From NCBI RefSeq assembly GCF_021390195.1, contig NZ_CP090003.1, positions 2,406,001 to 2,470,000 of the forward strand: 64,000 nucleotides of DNA. Direction: 5' to 3'. Positions 53,674 through 62,386 of the stretch are shown here, one piece after another. The translations under genes and the position numbers were made by a program. Position 1 is the stretch's first letter; every line of letters starts with the position of its first letter. This DNA is from Flagellimonas sp. CMM7 (GTDB lineage: Bacteria; Bacteroidota; Bacteroidia; Flavobacteriales; Flavobacteriaceae). Under the pieces are notes generated by a model, which was not told the DNA's origin, made no database searches, and was given only the letters and a program-made list of their open reading frames with translations.

Positions 53674-54396
53674 ATGAGATTACAGAAAATACTAACCACT
53701 TTTTTGCTGGCAATCACCTTTCAAATAGGTTTTGCGCAAAACACCTCTGAATTTTTCAGCAAGACGGATATTTTTTTTAAGACCTATGTTAAGGATGGAA
53801 AGGTTGCATATCAAAATATAAAGTCAAATCCAGAAGGTTTAAATGAGCTTTTAGATTTGGCCAAAGGAATTTCCATTTCTAAAAGCGATGCAAATACGTA
53901 CCAAGCTTTTTGGATCAATGGATACAACTTGTCAGTTATAAAAGGAATTGTAGATAATTACCCTATAAAATCACCTTTGGATAAAGCGGGTTTCTTTGAT
54001 AAGATAACATATGACATTGGAGGAAAGAACACGACTTTAAATGATATTGAGAATAAATTGCTGAGAGAAAATTTTCCTAAAGAAGCCAGATTTCATTTTG
54101 TACTTGTCTGTGCTGGGCTGGGCTGTCCGCCAATAATAGACAATGCTTATTTGCCAAATACTTTGGATGCTCAATTACAGAAGCAGACAGAATTATCCTT
54201 GAACAATCCAAATTTTGTAAAGCTTAAAGGTAAAAAAGTAGGTCTTTCGCAAATTTTTGAGTGGTACAAAGGTGATTTTACCCAGAATGGAACTAGTCTA
54301 GTGGATTTTGTAAATGAGTATAGAAAAGAGAAAATAGAACCTAAAACTAAAGTAAGTTATTACCCTTACGATTGGACTTTAAATGAAACCAAGTAA
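53674..54396 (+). CDS. DUF547 exported protein (first of two)
   Basis: A 240-residue protein with a signal peptide (ends FQIGFAQ). DUF547 signatures are QAFWINGYNLSVIKGIVDNY, KNTTLNDIENKLLRENFP, FHFVLVCAGLGCPPIIDNAY (the conserved Cys pair) and SQIFEWYKGDF. DUF547 proteins have a papain-like or transglutaminase-like look, with no settled activity. It begins a plus-strand run of five envelope genes. A second DUF547 protein lies at 59345. Confidence 0.92.
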   Translation: MRLQKILTTFLLAITFQIGFAQNTSEFFSKTDIFFKTYVKDGKVAYQNIKSNPEGLNELLDLAKGISISKSDANTYQAFWINGYNLSVIKGIVDNYPIKSPLDKAGFFDKITYDIGGKNTTLNDIENKLLRENFPKEARFHFVLVCAGLGCPPIIDNAYLPNTLDAQLQKQTELSLNNPNFVKLKGKKVGLSQIFEWYKGDFTQNGTSLVDFVNEYRKEKIEPKTKVSYYPYDWTLNETK

Positions 54397-54417
54397 AAAT
54401 TTTAAACAACAACAATC

Positions 54418-55281
54418 ATGAAAAATTTTAGAAACTATATATTGTTATCAGGAATTCTTATGTGTTCTTACATAGGATTTTCTCAAGATGATCCAGTAGG
54501 AAGCAATATTCAAAATTTAACTCCATCAAAACTAATTGGAAAAGGACAATGGGATATTAAGTTATTTAATAATCTATATACCCAAGATGATAGTACTTTT
54601 GAATCTGATAAGGGAATTCGACAAAATTTCTTTACTTCAACGCTAGAAGTTTTTACAGGAGTGTCAGACACACGAAGAGTAAATGTGGGTTTAATTGCCG
54701 AGTATAGAGCAAACGGTAGGGATTTTCTGCAGGATGATGGAAGCTTTGAAAGAAGAAATACTTCAGGACTCACGTCAATTGCGCCTTCCATTAAGTTTGT
54801 TCCTTTTAAGAATGTGGGTAATTTTTCAATCTTAAGTTCTTTATCTATTCCGTTGGTCAGTAATGAAAATGATGAGGATACAGGGGTCTTCTTAGATCAA
54901 AAAGGGTTTACCTGGCAAAACCGTTTTTTTTATGATTATACCTTTCCTGGCAAGAAATGGCAATTATTTACTGAATTAAATACAGAGTTAAATTTTGGGG
55001 ATAAGGAAGAAAGTTTTGCCAACAATAGCTTAAACCTAGTTCCAGGGGTGTTCTTAAGTTATTTTCCAAGTTCAAAATTTACAGTTTTGGTTTTGGCGCA
55101 ACATAACCAACGGTTGGATTTAGGAAACGATTTCACTCAAAACTTCACTGCACTGGGTGGTGGTGCTAAATACCAACTTACCAAAGAATTAAACCTAGAA
55201 GTACTTTACACAAACTTTGTTAGGGGAGAAAACACCGGTCTTGGTGAAACTTTTAACATAGGATTACGGGCTGTGCTCTAG
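54418..55281 (+). CDS. Outer-membrane beta-barrel protein, unknown function
   Basis: A 287-residue exported protein. The signal peptide ends YIGFSQ, and the rest alternates hydrophobic and polar residues with aromatic ends typical of a barrel (GQWDIKLFNNLYTQ, FSILSSLSIPLVSN, YTFPGKKWQLFTELNTELNF), finishing FNIGLRAVL. I do not recognise a named family; it looks a little like the phenol-pathway MetA barrel group. It follows DUF547 by 21 bases, so they are co-transcribed. Confidence 0.75.
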   Translation: MKNFRNYILLSGILMCSYIGFSQDDPVGSNIQNLTPSKLIGKGQWDIKLFNNLYTQDDSTFESDKGIRQNFFTSTLEVFTGVSDTRRVNVGLIAEYRANGRDFLQDDGSFERRNTSGLTSIAPSIKFVPFKNVGNFSILSSLSIPLVSNENDEDTGVFLDQKGFTWQNRFFYDYTFPGKKWQLFTELNTELNFGDKEESFANNSLNLVPGVFLSYFPSSKFTVLVLAQHNQRLDLGNDFTQNFTALGGGAKYQLTKELNLEVLYTNFVRGENTGLGETFNIGLRAVL

Positions 55282-55327
55282 ATCTAATGACATAAAAGAG
55301 TATTTTAGGAGTCTTAATTTTTTAACT

Positions 55328-56344
55328 ATGAAAAGATTAGGGCTCCTTTGCTTATGTCTACTTCAGTTTTCATGCAATAGTCAAAAAAAAGAAAAAATAA
55401 ACGGGATTAGCTTTGTTGGTTCCAGAGATGAGGTTGCTCAGGTACATGTGGATCCTGTTCTTGACGTAAATGCCAATTATGCAGCAGTAATGCCTTTTGG
55501 TTTTGCTAGAAATTTAAATTCACCAAATATCATTTTTGATACGGACAGGCAGTGGTTTGGAGAAACAAAGCGAGGCGCAAGACAGTATATTGAGTTACTT
55601 CAGAAGAATGGAGTGAAAATAATGCTGAAACCTCAAATTTGGATATGGAGAGGAGAATTTACGGGTGACATGACAATGAAATCTGAGGAAGATTGGAAAA
55701 TTCTTGAAAATTCCTATAGCAAATTTATTTTAACCTATGCGGAACTGGCCGAAGAAACAAACGCAGATATTTATTGCATAGGAACCGAGTTGGAAGAGTT
55801 TGTTAAGAGTAGGCCCTCCTATTGGCAAAACCTGGTAAACGAAGTAAGAAATGTATATAGCGGTAAACTCACCTATGCTGCCAATTGGGACGAATATGGG
55901 AGAACGCCTTTTTGGGAGAAACTGGATTACATAGGAGTGGATGCTTACTTTCCATTATCGCAGGAACGTTACCCAACCTTGGAAGAGTTAAAATCTGGAT
56001 GGCAACGTTGGAAATCTAAGTTGATTGACCTATCAGAAAAAAATGGAAAGCCAATTCTTTTTACGGAATTTGGGTATCGCAGTATGGATTATACGGCTAA
56101 AAAACCATGGTTGGTAGATAGAAATCAGATGGATGTGAACCTTGAAGCTCAAGCCGATGCAACACAAGCTATTTTTGACGAATTTTGGAAGGAAGATTGG
56201 TTTGCCGGGGGGTTTGTCTGGAAATGGTTCATTCACCATGATGTTTCTGGAGGGGAAGAAGACAATAGGTTTACTCCACAAAACAAACCAGCCGAATCCG
56301 TAATTCGCAAACACTATACAACTTTGCAAGAATCCAAATTCTAA
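55328..56344 (+). CDS. GH113-like glycoside hydrolase lipoprotein
   Basis: A 338-residue lipoprotein (MKRLGLLCLCLLQFSC, lipobox). It has a TIM-barrel glycosidase with YCIGTELEEFVKSRP carrying a probable acid/base Glu and ILFTEFGYRSMDY carrying a probable nucleophile Glu, as in GH113 mannanases. VKIMLKPQIWIWRGEFTGDM and YIGVDAYFPLS also match. The likely substrate is a beta-mannan-like or related glycan at the cell surface, but specificity is unproven. It lies between the barrel protein and the Omp85-like protein in one run. Confidence 0.85.
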   Translation: MKRLGLLCLCLLQFSCNSQKKEKINGISFVGSRDEVAQVHVDPVLDVNANYAAVMPFGFARNLNSPNIIFDTDRQWFGETKRGARQYIELLQKNGVKIMLKPQIWIWRGEFTGDMTMKSEEDWKILENSYSKFILTYAELAEETNADIYCIGTELEEFVKSRPSYWQNLVNEVRNVYSGKLTYAANWDEYGRTPFWEKLDYIGVDAYFPLSQERYPTLEELKSGWQRWKSKLIDLSEKNGKPILFTEFGYRSMDYTAKKPWLVDRNQMDVNLEAQADATQAIFDEFWKEDWFAGGFVWKWFIHHDVSGGEEDNRFTPQNKPAESVIRKHYTTLQESKF

Positions 56345-56361
56345 TTGACCGTATAACAACC

Positions 56362-57624
56362 ATGATGCGCATTGTCTTTGCTTTTTTTCTTATGCTATTT
56401 GTGGGCAGGGCATATGGTCAAAACAAAGTTGTTGATCTAAAGGTTCAAGGAAATAAAAGAACCAAAACTGCTTTTATAAAAAAAATCACAAAGCTTAAGC
56501 CGGGAATGGAATTGGATTCTTTGCTTATTGAAGAAGACATTTATAGGTTAAAGCGATTGCCTTCGGTATCCCATGCTTATTTTCAAGTTTTTCCAGCGAA
56601 TACGGAAGGTAATTACAATGTTTTTTATGGTATAGAAGAGAATTTTACATTAATCCCTTTTGCTAGTGTGTATACCTCCAATAACGATGAATTTGCCTTT
56701 AGGGTGGGTTTGCAGGAATTTAATGTTTTTGGGAACAACATCACCCTAGGTGGATTTTATCAAAGGGATATTTTTAATTCTATTGGAGCACATCTAAGAG
56801 CACCATATCTATTCAGCAATAAATTGGGACTGGCATTGAGTTATCAAGATTTAACTACTCAAGAACCTGTTTTTTTAGAGGCTGGAACTGCAGATTACAA
56901 GTACAATAATGAGTCTTTTGAAGTCCTTGGGCTTTATGAGATAAACTTTAGGCATAGATTGGAGTTTGGAATCAACTTTTTCACCGAGGATTACCGATAT
57001 CTTTCAGGAAGTACGGACCCCAACGTACCTCAAGAATTAAATGTAAATAAATACCTATATAAGTTTATTTATAATTATGATGCAATAGAATATTATTATC
57101 AATACTTATCTGGTTTTAAGAGTACACTTAATTTTCAGTATGTAAAAAGTACAGACCAACAGCTCCCAGATTTCTCTATTGGATTTAACGATTTTTCATA
57201 TTTCATAAGAGTTGGCCAAAAGGGCAATTGGGCCAATAGGTTGCGCCTGGGCCTTTCCAGTAATTTAGATACTCCATTTGCCCCATTTGCGGTAGATAAT
57301 AACCTAAATATTCGTGGAGTGGGAAATACGATTGACAGAGGTACCGCTGCGATAGTTTTAAACACCGAGTATAGACACACACTTATTGATAAAGATTGGT
57401 TTGTGCTACAGAGTAATGTTTTTATTGATGGAGGAACATGGAGAAATCCTGGTGGGGATTTTAGTGATTTTGGAGATGATCAAAACCTAAGGGTTTACCC
57501 TGGAGTTGGAGTCAGATTTATCCATAAAAAGATTTTTAATGCAATTTTCAGGATAGACTATGGCCATGGTATTACCAATGGGGCTTCCAAGGGGATTGTT
57601 TTTGGAATTGGACAGTATTTTTAA
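56362..57624 (+). CDS. Omp85-type outer-membrane protein with a single POTRA
   Basis: A 420-residue protein. After a signal peptide (ends VGRAYGQ) there is one POTRA-like domain (VVDLKVQGNKRTKTAFIKKI, LKPGMELDSLLIEEDIYRLK), then a 16-strand-type barrel (PFASVYTSNNDEFAFRVGLQ ... GVGVRFIHKKIFNAIFRIDY, GHGITNGASKGIVFGIGQYF). That is far shorter than BamA (five POTRAs). It could export or insert a protein or glycan made by its neighbours (inference). The Phe end is typical of outer-membrane barrels. Confidence 0.85.
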   Translation: MMRIVFAFFLMLFVGRAYGQNKVVDLKVQGNKRTKTAFIKKITKLKPGMELDSLLIEEDIYRLKRLPSVSHAYFQVFPANTEGNYNVFYGIEENFTLIPFASVYTSNNDEFAFRVGLQEFNVFGNNITLGGFYQRDIFNSIGAHLRAPYLFSNKLGLALSYQDLTTQEPVFLEAGTADYKYNNESFEVLGLYEINFRHRLEFGINFFTEDYRYLSGSTDPNVPQELNVNKYLYKFIYNYDAIEYYYQYLSGFKSTLNFQYVKSTDQQLPDFSIGFNDFSYFIRVGQKGNWANRLRLGLSSNLDTPFAPFAVDNNLNIRGVGNTIDRGTAAIVLNTEYRHTLIDKDWFVLQSNVFIDGGTWRNPGGDFSDFGDDQNLRVYPGVGVRFIHKKIFNAIFRIDYGHGITNGASKGIVFGIGQYF

Positions 57625-57710
57625 TTTTTTTAGATGTATTTCATCGATGATTTTTGCATTTCATCGATTTTTACCATATTTGCAGAGCATCCCAGCAACA
57701 AGATTTAAAT

Positions 57711-58643
57711 ATGAAGTTAATACCGGCATTTATGTTATGGATAAGCATGTCTTTCATGCTTCTTGCACAGGATAATTTTTATACTGTTACTGCGGAAAAA
57801 GGAGACGGAATTTTTTCCATGCTCAGAAAACAAGGATTGGACCCTGCCAAGCACTATGAAGCTTTCATTACTTTAAATATTAAAGACATTAAAGATGGAA
57901 GTATGCTGCATGTGGGTCGGGAATATAGAATTCCAAAGACGATGGATTCGTTCAAAAATACAGGAATGAAGGTGCAGATATCAGAAGGGACGGAAACACC
58001 TATTTTTGATGCCGAACTTGCCGATATGTCGCATGAAAGCAGCACGCTCAAAGATGCTGTATATTATTTAATAGCAGAAAACCAGACAAAGGAGGAAAAC
58101 AAATTTGTAAGTGATATTACAAAGAGCCTGGCAGCGGACCTTATGGTTCACGGTGCAACAGTTTTCATAGTAGAAAATAAAAATGAAAAGATTACTGACA
58201 GCGAGTCCTTGACAGAAGTAGAAAGAATGGGCTGGTATGTTGAAACCATAAACAAACGTTACCTCCAAAATACTGGAAAATATCAGAGATTACTGATTAT
58301 TAGAGCAAATGGCCTAATAAAGAATGGGAATGTGGATGTAGCGGTGTACCATCATAACAAAAGCAAAAAAGGACAGCGTTTTGCTCAAAACATCCAAAAT
58401 GTCTTTAAGGAGAACAGTATCTCAAACCGTTCTTATAAAGACATCAATATGATTTTTAAAGATAAGAGCAGCCTCTATTTGGCTAAAAATACATTGCCCG
58501 CTGTAAGCTTATTGACCATAGATGGCAGTGCCAAAACTGTTGGGAAAGACGCAATTCCTGTGCATTCAGATAAAAAATCTTTTGCAAACTTGATTACCAA
58601 TGGAATCCTTAAGGATTATGCAGATTTAGAAATAGAAAACTAA
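57711..58643 (+). CDS. Amidase_3-fold exported protein with LysM-like N-terminus, zinc ligands apparently lost
   Basis: A 310-residue exported protein (signal MKLIPAFMLWISMSFMLLAQ). Residues 22-85 look LysM-like (FYTVTAEKGDGIFSMLRKQG and HVGREYRIPK). The rest aligns by eye with N-acetylmuramoyl-L-alanine amidase_3: KFVSDITKSLAADLMVHGAT, LLIIRANGLIKNGNVDVAVY and HHNKSKKGQRFAQNIQNVF. The GHGG His, the second His (IHANA, here IRANG) and the catalytic Glu are not seen, so it may bind but not cut peptidoglycan. The ATG at 57711 gives a clean signal peptide; an upstream extension is rejected. Confidence 0.75.
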   Translation: MKLIPAFMLWISMSFMLLAQDNFYTVTAEKGDGIFSMLRKQGLDPAKHYEAFITLNIKDIKDGSMLHVGREYRIPKTMDSFKNTGMKVQISEGTETPIFDAELADMSHESSTLKDAVYYLIAENQTKEENKFVSDITKSLAADLMVHGATVFIVENKNEKITDSESLTEVERMGWYVETINKRYLQNTGKYQRLLIIRANGLIKNGNVDVAVYHHNKSKKGQRFAQNIQNVFKENSISNRSYKDINMIFKDKSSLYLAKNTLPAVSLLTIDGSAKTVGKDAIPVHSDKKSFANLITNGILKDYADLEIEN

Positions 58644-58647
58644 TTTT

Positions 58648-59358
58648 CTATGGGTTCAAGATATGTTTTGAATAGTATTGGAAAAGTTCATCTGGTCCAG
58701 CTCCAAAATAGCTTTTTAGGTGAATCATGGCAAAGTGGAACTGCACTCTTATCCATCCTATTTCTCGGTATTTTCTGGCTGAGGTAATTACATGTTCCGG
58801 AAGAATTTTAAATACTGTTTGCTGATAGAGTCTCCGTATAAATTCTGTGTCCTCGTAAATTAGGTAGTCCTCATTGAATCCTTTGGTCTTATTGAATAGA
58901 CCGCGTTTAATAAAAAGTGACTGATCACCTCCACGGCATAATGTGTGGTTTATTCTTGAAAGCCAGGCAAAAGTTCGTAAGATTGGATTTTTCGTGTCAA
59001 ACTGCATTCTAAAACACCCAGATTCATGACCTTGTTCAATGGCTTCAAGTATAAGTTTGTCAAAACCTTTTGGAGGGTACGTGTCTGCATGTAAAAAATA
59101 AAGAATTTCTCCAGAGGCATAGTTGGCTCCAGAATTCATTTGTCTGGCACGACCTTTTTTGGAATGAACTACCGCAGCGCCATGTTCTAAAGCAATAGAA
59201 GTGGTTTTGTCTGTACTGCCACCATCAATACAAATCACCTCCAAAACACTTTTTGTAGTGCTATTGTAATTTAAATGTTTCAGTAATTTGCCCAGATAGG
59301 CTTCCTCGTTAAGTACAGGGATGAGAATGCTTATTGCTTTTGATTTACTTTGCTTCAT
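58648..59358 (-). CDS. GT2 glycosyltransferase, TIGR04283 (arsenosugar-type) family
   Basis: A 236-residue GT-A enzyme. ISILIPVLNEEAYLGKLLKH, VICIDGGSTDKTTSIALEHG and KKGRARQMNSGANYASGEIL, FLHADTYPPKGFDKLI, and CRGGDQSLFIKRGLF with YLIYEDTEFIRRL are the family's hallmarks. TIGR04283 enzymes are linked to arsenosugar synthesis in some bacteria but occur more widely. It closes a minus-strand operon with DUF547, PNP and TIGR04282 genes, overlapping DUF547 by 14 bases. Confidence 0.9.
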   Translation of the reverse strand: MKQSKSKAISILIPVLNEEAYLGKLLKHLNYNSTTKSVLEVICIDGGSTDKTTSIALEHGAAVVHSKKGRARQMNSGANYASGEILYFLHADTYPPKGFDKLILEAIEQGHESGCFRMQFDTKNPILRTFAWLSRINHTLCRGGDQSLFIKRGLFNKTKGFNEDYLIYEDTEFIRRLYQQTVFKILPEHVITSARKYREIGWIRVQFHFAMIHLKSYFGAGPDELFQYYSKHILNP

Positions 59359-60244
59359 TCAAACTCCAATCATAGTCCAAGTATTCAACCTTTGCATCTT
59401 TTCTTGTCGGGTTATCCAAGTACCTGTTTATATATCCCAACAATGAAGTTTCTCCTGTAAAATCGTTTTTATACCACTTGAATATTTTTGAAAGTCGCGC
59501 GGTGTCACCCTCAAACCGATTTCGTTTTTGGTCATTGACAAAATCGATAGTAGCCTTAGAAAGTAGCCTTTCCATGTTTTGTTCAGTAAACGCGGTGTTA
59601 AGCAATTTTGGACAAGAATAAGAAGCACAGTTAATTGCAAAATGAATTCTTGGTTCGCCCATTTTACGCAATACTTCATGTTCAATATCATTTAAAGAAG
59701 TAACGTCTCCGTTTACAGAAATCCATTCTTTCTTCCAACGATTAGGGATATCCTTAATGCTTTTGGTAGGGTAATTGTCAACAATCAATTTTACCGTTGC
59801 AGCATTGTACAGGTTAATATAGAATGCCAATTTTTTATTTTTACCCCAAGAAGGCAAAGGTGCATTCTGCGATAATAATGCCAAATATGCTTCTAAACCA
59901 CCAATATTCTTTTTAAATCCGGCATAATTCACATTGCCATCGTCATCCACAAATTTTTTCAATAAATCATTCCAGGTACTATGGTCCAATACTAAAACTT
60001 CAGATTTTACTTTTTTACTTTTAATTTTAGTCTCTGAGATTACTTTCTTTGGAGGCTCAACTATTTCAAAAGTGTCTTTTGCTACTTTTACTGCCTTGGA
60101 ATCGTTACTTTCCGGTTGAATAGATTCATTGACCGCCGCGGTTTCGATTCTTCTTTCGTTTGAACCGGTATCAGAATTAACTTTTGCACTACCACCACAT
60201 GCCACAAGTAAGAACCCAAAAACTAGGTTTAGAATGATATTCAT
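59345..60244 (-). CDS. DUF547 lipoprotein (second of two)
   Basis: A 299-residue lipoprotein. MNIILNLVFGFLLVACGGS gives a lipobox, then a long low-complexity Lys/Glu/Val linker to about residue 85. The DUF547 domain shows KLAFYINLYNAATVKLIVDN, VTSLNDIEHEVLRKMGEP, IHFAINCASYSCPKLLN (paired Cys) and SKIFKWYKNDFTGETS, closely like the protein at 53674. A TTG at 60250 could extend it by two residues. It is adjacent to the TIGR04283 gene and 109 bases from PNP. Confidence 0.92.
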   Translation of the reverse strand: MNIILNLVFGFLLVACGGSAKVNSDTGSNERRIETAAVNESIQPESNDSKAVKVAKDTFEIVEPPKKVISETKIKSKKVKSEVLVLDHSTWNDLLKKFVDDDGNVNYAGFKKNIGGLEAYLALLSQNAPLPSWGKNKKLAFYINLYNAATVKLIVDNYPTKSIKDIPNRWKKEWISVNGDVTSLNDIEHEVLRKMGEPRIHFAINCASYSCPKLLNTAFTEQNMERLLSKATIDFVNDQKRNRFEGDTARLSKIFKWYKNDFTGETSLLGYINRYLDNPTRKDAKVEYLDYDWSLNEAK

Positions 60245-60353
60245 GAACAATTTTATTTTAGGGCAAATACAATACCTTTAAAGAAGTCAGAAAAAATGAA
60301 CTAACCTTTCAATAAGTTCAAAAAATATTTTTTGAATGATAATGGACTACTCT

Positions 60354-61169
60354 TTAAATAACCTTAATTAGCTCTTTGAATAACTGTATCATTTTAGGCT
60401 CTGTCTTACCGGCTATTTCAATGATTTCTTGAATATTCACAGGTTTTAGATTATCTGGATCGCATTCATCCGTTAAAACAGAAACAGCTACAATGGGCAG
60501 CCTTAAATGATTTGCAACAATAACTTCTGGCACAGTACTCATGCCAACCGCGTCTGCCCCCAATATTTTTAACATGCGATATTCTGCTTTTGTTTCTAGT
60601 TGAGGACCCACAACAGAGGCGTAAACTCCTTTTTGAAGAGAAATACCTTCTTTTTCGGCGATAGCTTCAATTTTATTCCGCATGTCTAGATTATAAGGTT
60701 CGCTCATATCTGCAAAACGGTCTCCAAATTCTGCAACATTTTTAAAAGCCAAAGGTGATCCTCCTTGAAGATTGATATGATCCTCAATCAACATAATATC
60801 CCCTTTTTTGTAATTGAGGTTAATTGCTCCCGCTGCATTGGAAACAAATAAATTTTTGATTCCAAGTTCCCGCATTACACGAATGGGATAAGTGACATCC
60901 AAGAAATCATAACCTTCATATAAATGAAAACGACCCTGCATCACCACAACCTTTTTATTGGCAATAGTACCGTAAATTAATTTTCCGGTATGAAACTCCA
61001 CGGTAGCTAGCGGAAAATAGGGTATATGGTTGTAATGCGCTTCAATGGAATCTTCAATTTCATCTACCAACTGCCCTAATCCAGTGCCCAGTACAATTCC
61101 AATTTCTGGAGCTTCAAACCCTTTCTTTTTTAAATATTCAACGGATTCGTCTAGTTGCTTTTTAGTCAT
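60354..61169 (-). CDS. Purine-nucleoside phosphorylase (PNP, class I)
   Basis: A 271-residue nucleoside phosphorylase. IGIVLGTGLGQLVDEIEDS binds phosphate, VVMQGRFHLYEGY is the family signature, NAAGAINLNYKKGDIMLIED and QLETKAEYRMLKILGADAVG hold the purine site, and STVPEVIVANHLRLPIVAVS ends it. It splits purine nucleosides with phosphate. Its start overlaps the TIGR04282 stop by 4 bases. In arsenosugar synthesis a phosphorylase step removes adenine from an adenosyl-arsenical, so the neighbourhood is suggestive, but ordinary salvage is the simpler view. Confidence 0.95.
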   Translation of the reverse strand: MTKKQLDESVEYLKKKGFEAPEIGIVLGTGLGQLVDEIEDSIEAHYNHIPYFPLATVEFHTGKLIYGTIANKKVVVMQGRFHLYEGYDFLDVTYPIRVMRELGIKNLFVSNAAGAINLNYKKGDIMLIEDHINLQGGSPLAFKNVAEFGDRFADMSEPYNLDMRNKIEAIAEKEGISLQKGVYASVVGPQLETKAEYRMLKILGADAVGMSTVPEVIVANHLRLPIVAVSVLTDECDPDNLKPVNIQEIIEIAGKTEPKMIQLFKELIKVI

Positions 61170-61789
61170 TCTTCTATATGTTTTAAATAGGGTTGAAAAG
61201 CTTCAATATCTTTAATATCCTCATAAAGGTCAACATCATTTTTAGCTTCCAACAAAAAGTGATTTTCAGTTTTCACATCTTCTAAGGTATGGGATAATAC
61301 AGTATCTGTTCCCCAAGCCTTATTTTCGAAAAGTTCTTTTTTAAAATTGGTCATTCCTAAAAGGTAATAGCCGCCATCTTCCGCAGGCCCTATTACGTAA
61401 TCATGATCATCAAGTTTTGCAAATGCCTTTTCCATATCCTCTTGGGAAAGGTCGTACATATCACTCCCAATAATAATGATTTTTTCAAAGCCTGAATCAA
61501 ATCCATCTTGAAAAGCATTCTGCATCTTAACCCCTAAATCTAAACCATTTTGAAGTTTTTTTTGGTAGATGTGGTTGTCCCATATGTCATTTTCCCAAAT
61601 AGCTTCAGAATAGAACACCTGTTTTTCAGCTTCTAGTTTCCGGGTAAAGGAAACCGTGTGTGCAAGCAAAAATTTATAAATCTCCAATGCTGCTTTATTA
61701 CCCACTTTTGCCGCTAATCTTGTCTTACATTTTCCAAGCTCAGGATTTCGTGTAAAGATTAAAAGTAGGTTATTGTTCTTTTTGCTCAA
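61166..61789 (-). CDS. TIGR04282-family glycosyltransferase/nucleotidyltransferase
   Basis: A 207-residue protein. LLIFTRNPELGKCKTRLAAK, then DGFDSGFEKIIIIGSDMYDL and YVIGPAEDGGYYLLGM, are diagnostic of TIGR04282 (partner of TIGR04283). It has a GT-A like nucleotide-binding fold. The start is a TTG at 61789, since there is no nearby ATG, and it overlaps the rhodanese gene by 20 bases. Its role is unknown; it may make an activated sugar for TIGR04283 (inference). Confidence 0.9.
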   Translation of the reverse strand: MSKKNNNLLLIFTRNPELGKCKTRLAAKVGNKAALEIYKFLLAHTVSFTRKLEAEKQVFYSEAIWENDIWDNHIYQKKLQNGLDLGVKMQNAFQDGFDSGFEKIIIIGSDMYDLSQEDMEKAFAKLDDHDYVIGPAEDGGYYLLGMTNFKKELFENKAWGTDTVLSHTLEDVKTENHFLLEAKNDVDLYEDIKDIEAFQPYLKHIEE

Positions 61790-62297
61790 TAGTCTCTTTT
61801 TTGGATTGATATACTTTTTCCGCGTTGGTCAATAGAATGCCCCAATACTTACTAAAAGCATGCACTTTTTGGGTTTCTATATTATCTGTGTCATAGACTG
61901 GATATCCTTTGTTTTTCCATTCAAAAATTCCACCGTAAAGATTTTTAACATTGGTATAGCCTGCTTGCTCTAATTCTTCACCTATATCTTCGGATCGTAC
62001 TCCTATGGAACAGTATACAATCAATGGAGTATCCTTATCTGGAATTGACCCCAGGACCTCCATTATTTCAAAGCTTTCATACCCAATCCAAATAGCATTT
62101 TTTAAATGGCTAACTTCAAATTCTTCCTTTTCTCTTGCATCCAATAAAACAGTTTTTTCCATACTGCTTAGTTCCTCCGCAGAAACATATTCAATGGTGT
62201 TGTTATTGAATTTTTCCAGTATTCCAGAAATGTATGTTTGTGCATACGAAGTGGAAATTGAAAGAAGTAAAAATAAAAGATTTAAGGGGAATCTCAT
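61770..62297 (-). CDS. Exported rhodanese-like protein
   Basis: A 175-residue protein with a signal peptide (MRFPLNLLFLLLSISTSYAQ) and one rhodanese domain. The active loop is PLIVYCSIGVRSEDIGEELE with Cys, and LYGGIFEWKNKGYPVYD is the usual end. It can carry sulfur as persulfide in the periplasm; the acceptor is unknown. An upstream frame extension from 62369 is rejected because the signal peptide starts at 62297. It heads the operon with TIGR04282, PNP, DUF547 and TIGR04283, and is divergent from GH32. Confidence 0.92.
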   Translation of the reverse strand: MRFPLNLLFLLLSISTSYAQTYISGILEKFNNNTIEYVSAEELSSMEKTVLLDAREKEEFEVSHLKNAIWIGYESFEIMEVLGSIPDKDTPLIVYCSIGVRSEDIGEELEQAGYTNVKNLYGGIFEWKNKGYPVYDTDNIETQKVHAFSKYWGILLTNAEKVYQSKKETIEQKEQ

Positions 62298-62386
62298 GAA
62301 TAAGAAGTAAGGGTCAAAGATAGTGTTTTGTGGATTTTGATAAATAATTATTGCTATCTTAATCAACAAATTCCAACTATAACCTC

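Noticed and set aside
53598..53751. A short frame starting MLKVLYVKKKG upstream of the first DUF547 gene
   Set aside because: It crosses a run of A residues and overlaps the DUF547 signal peptide in another frame; no support for coding.
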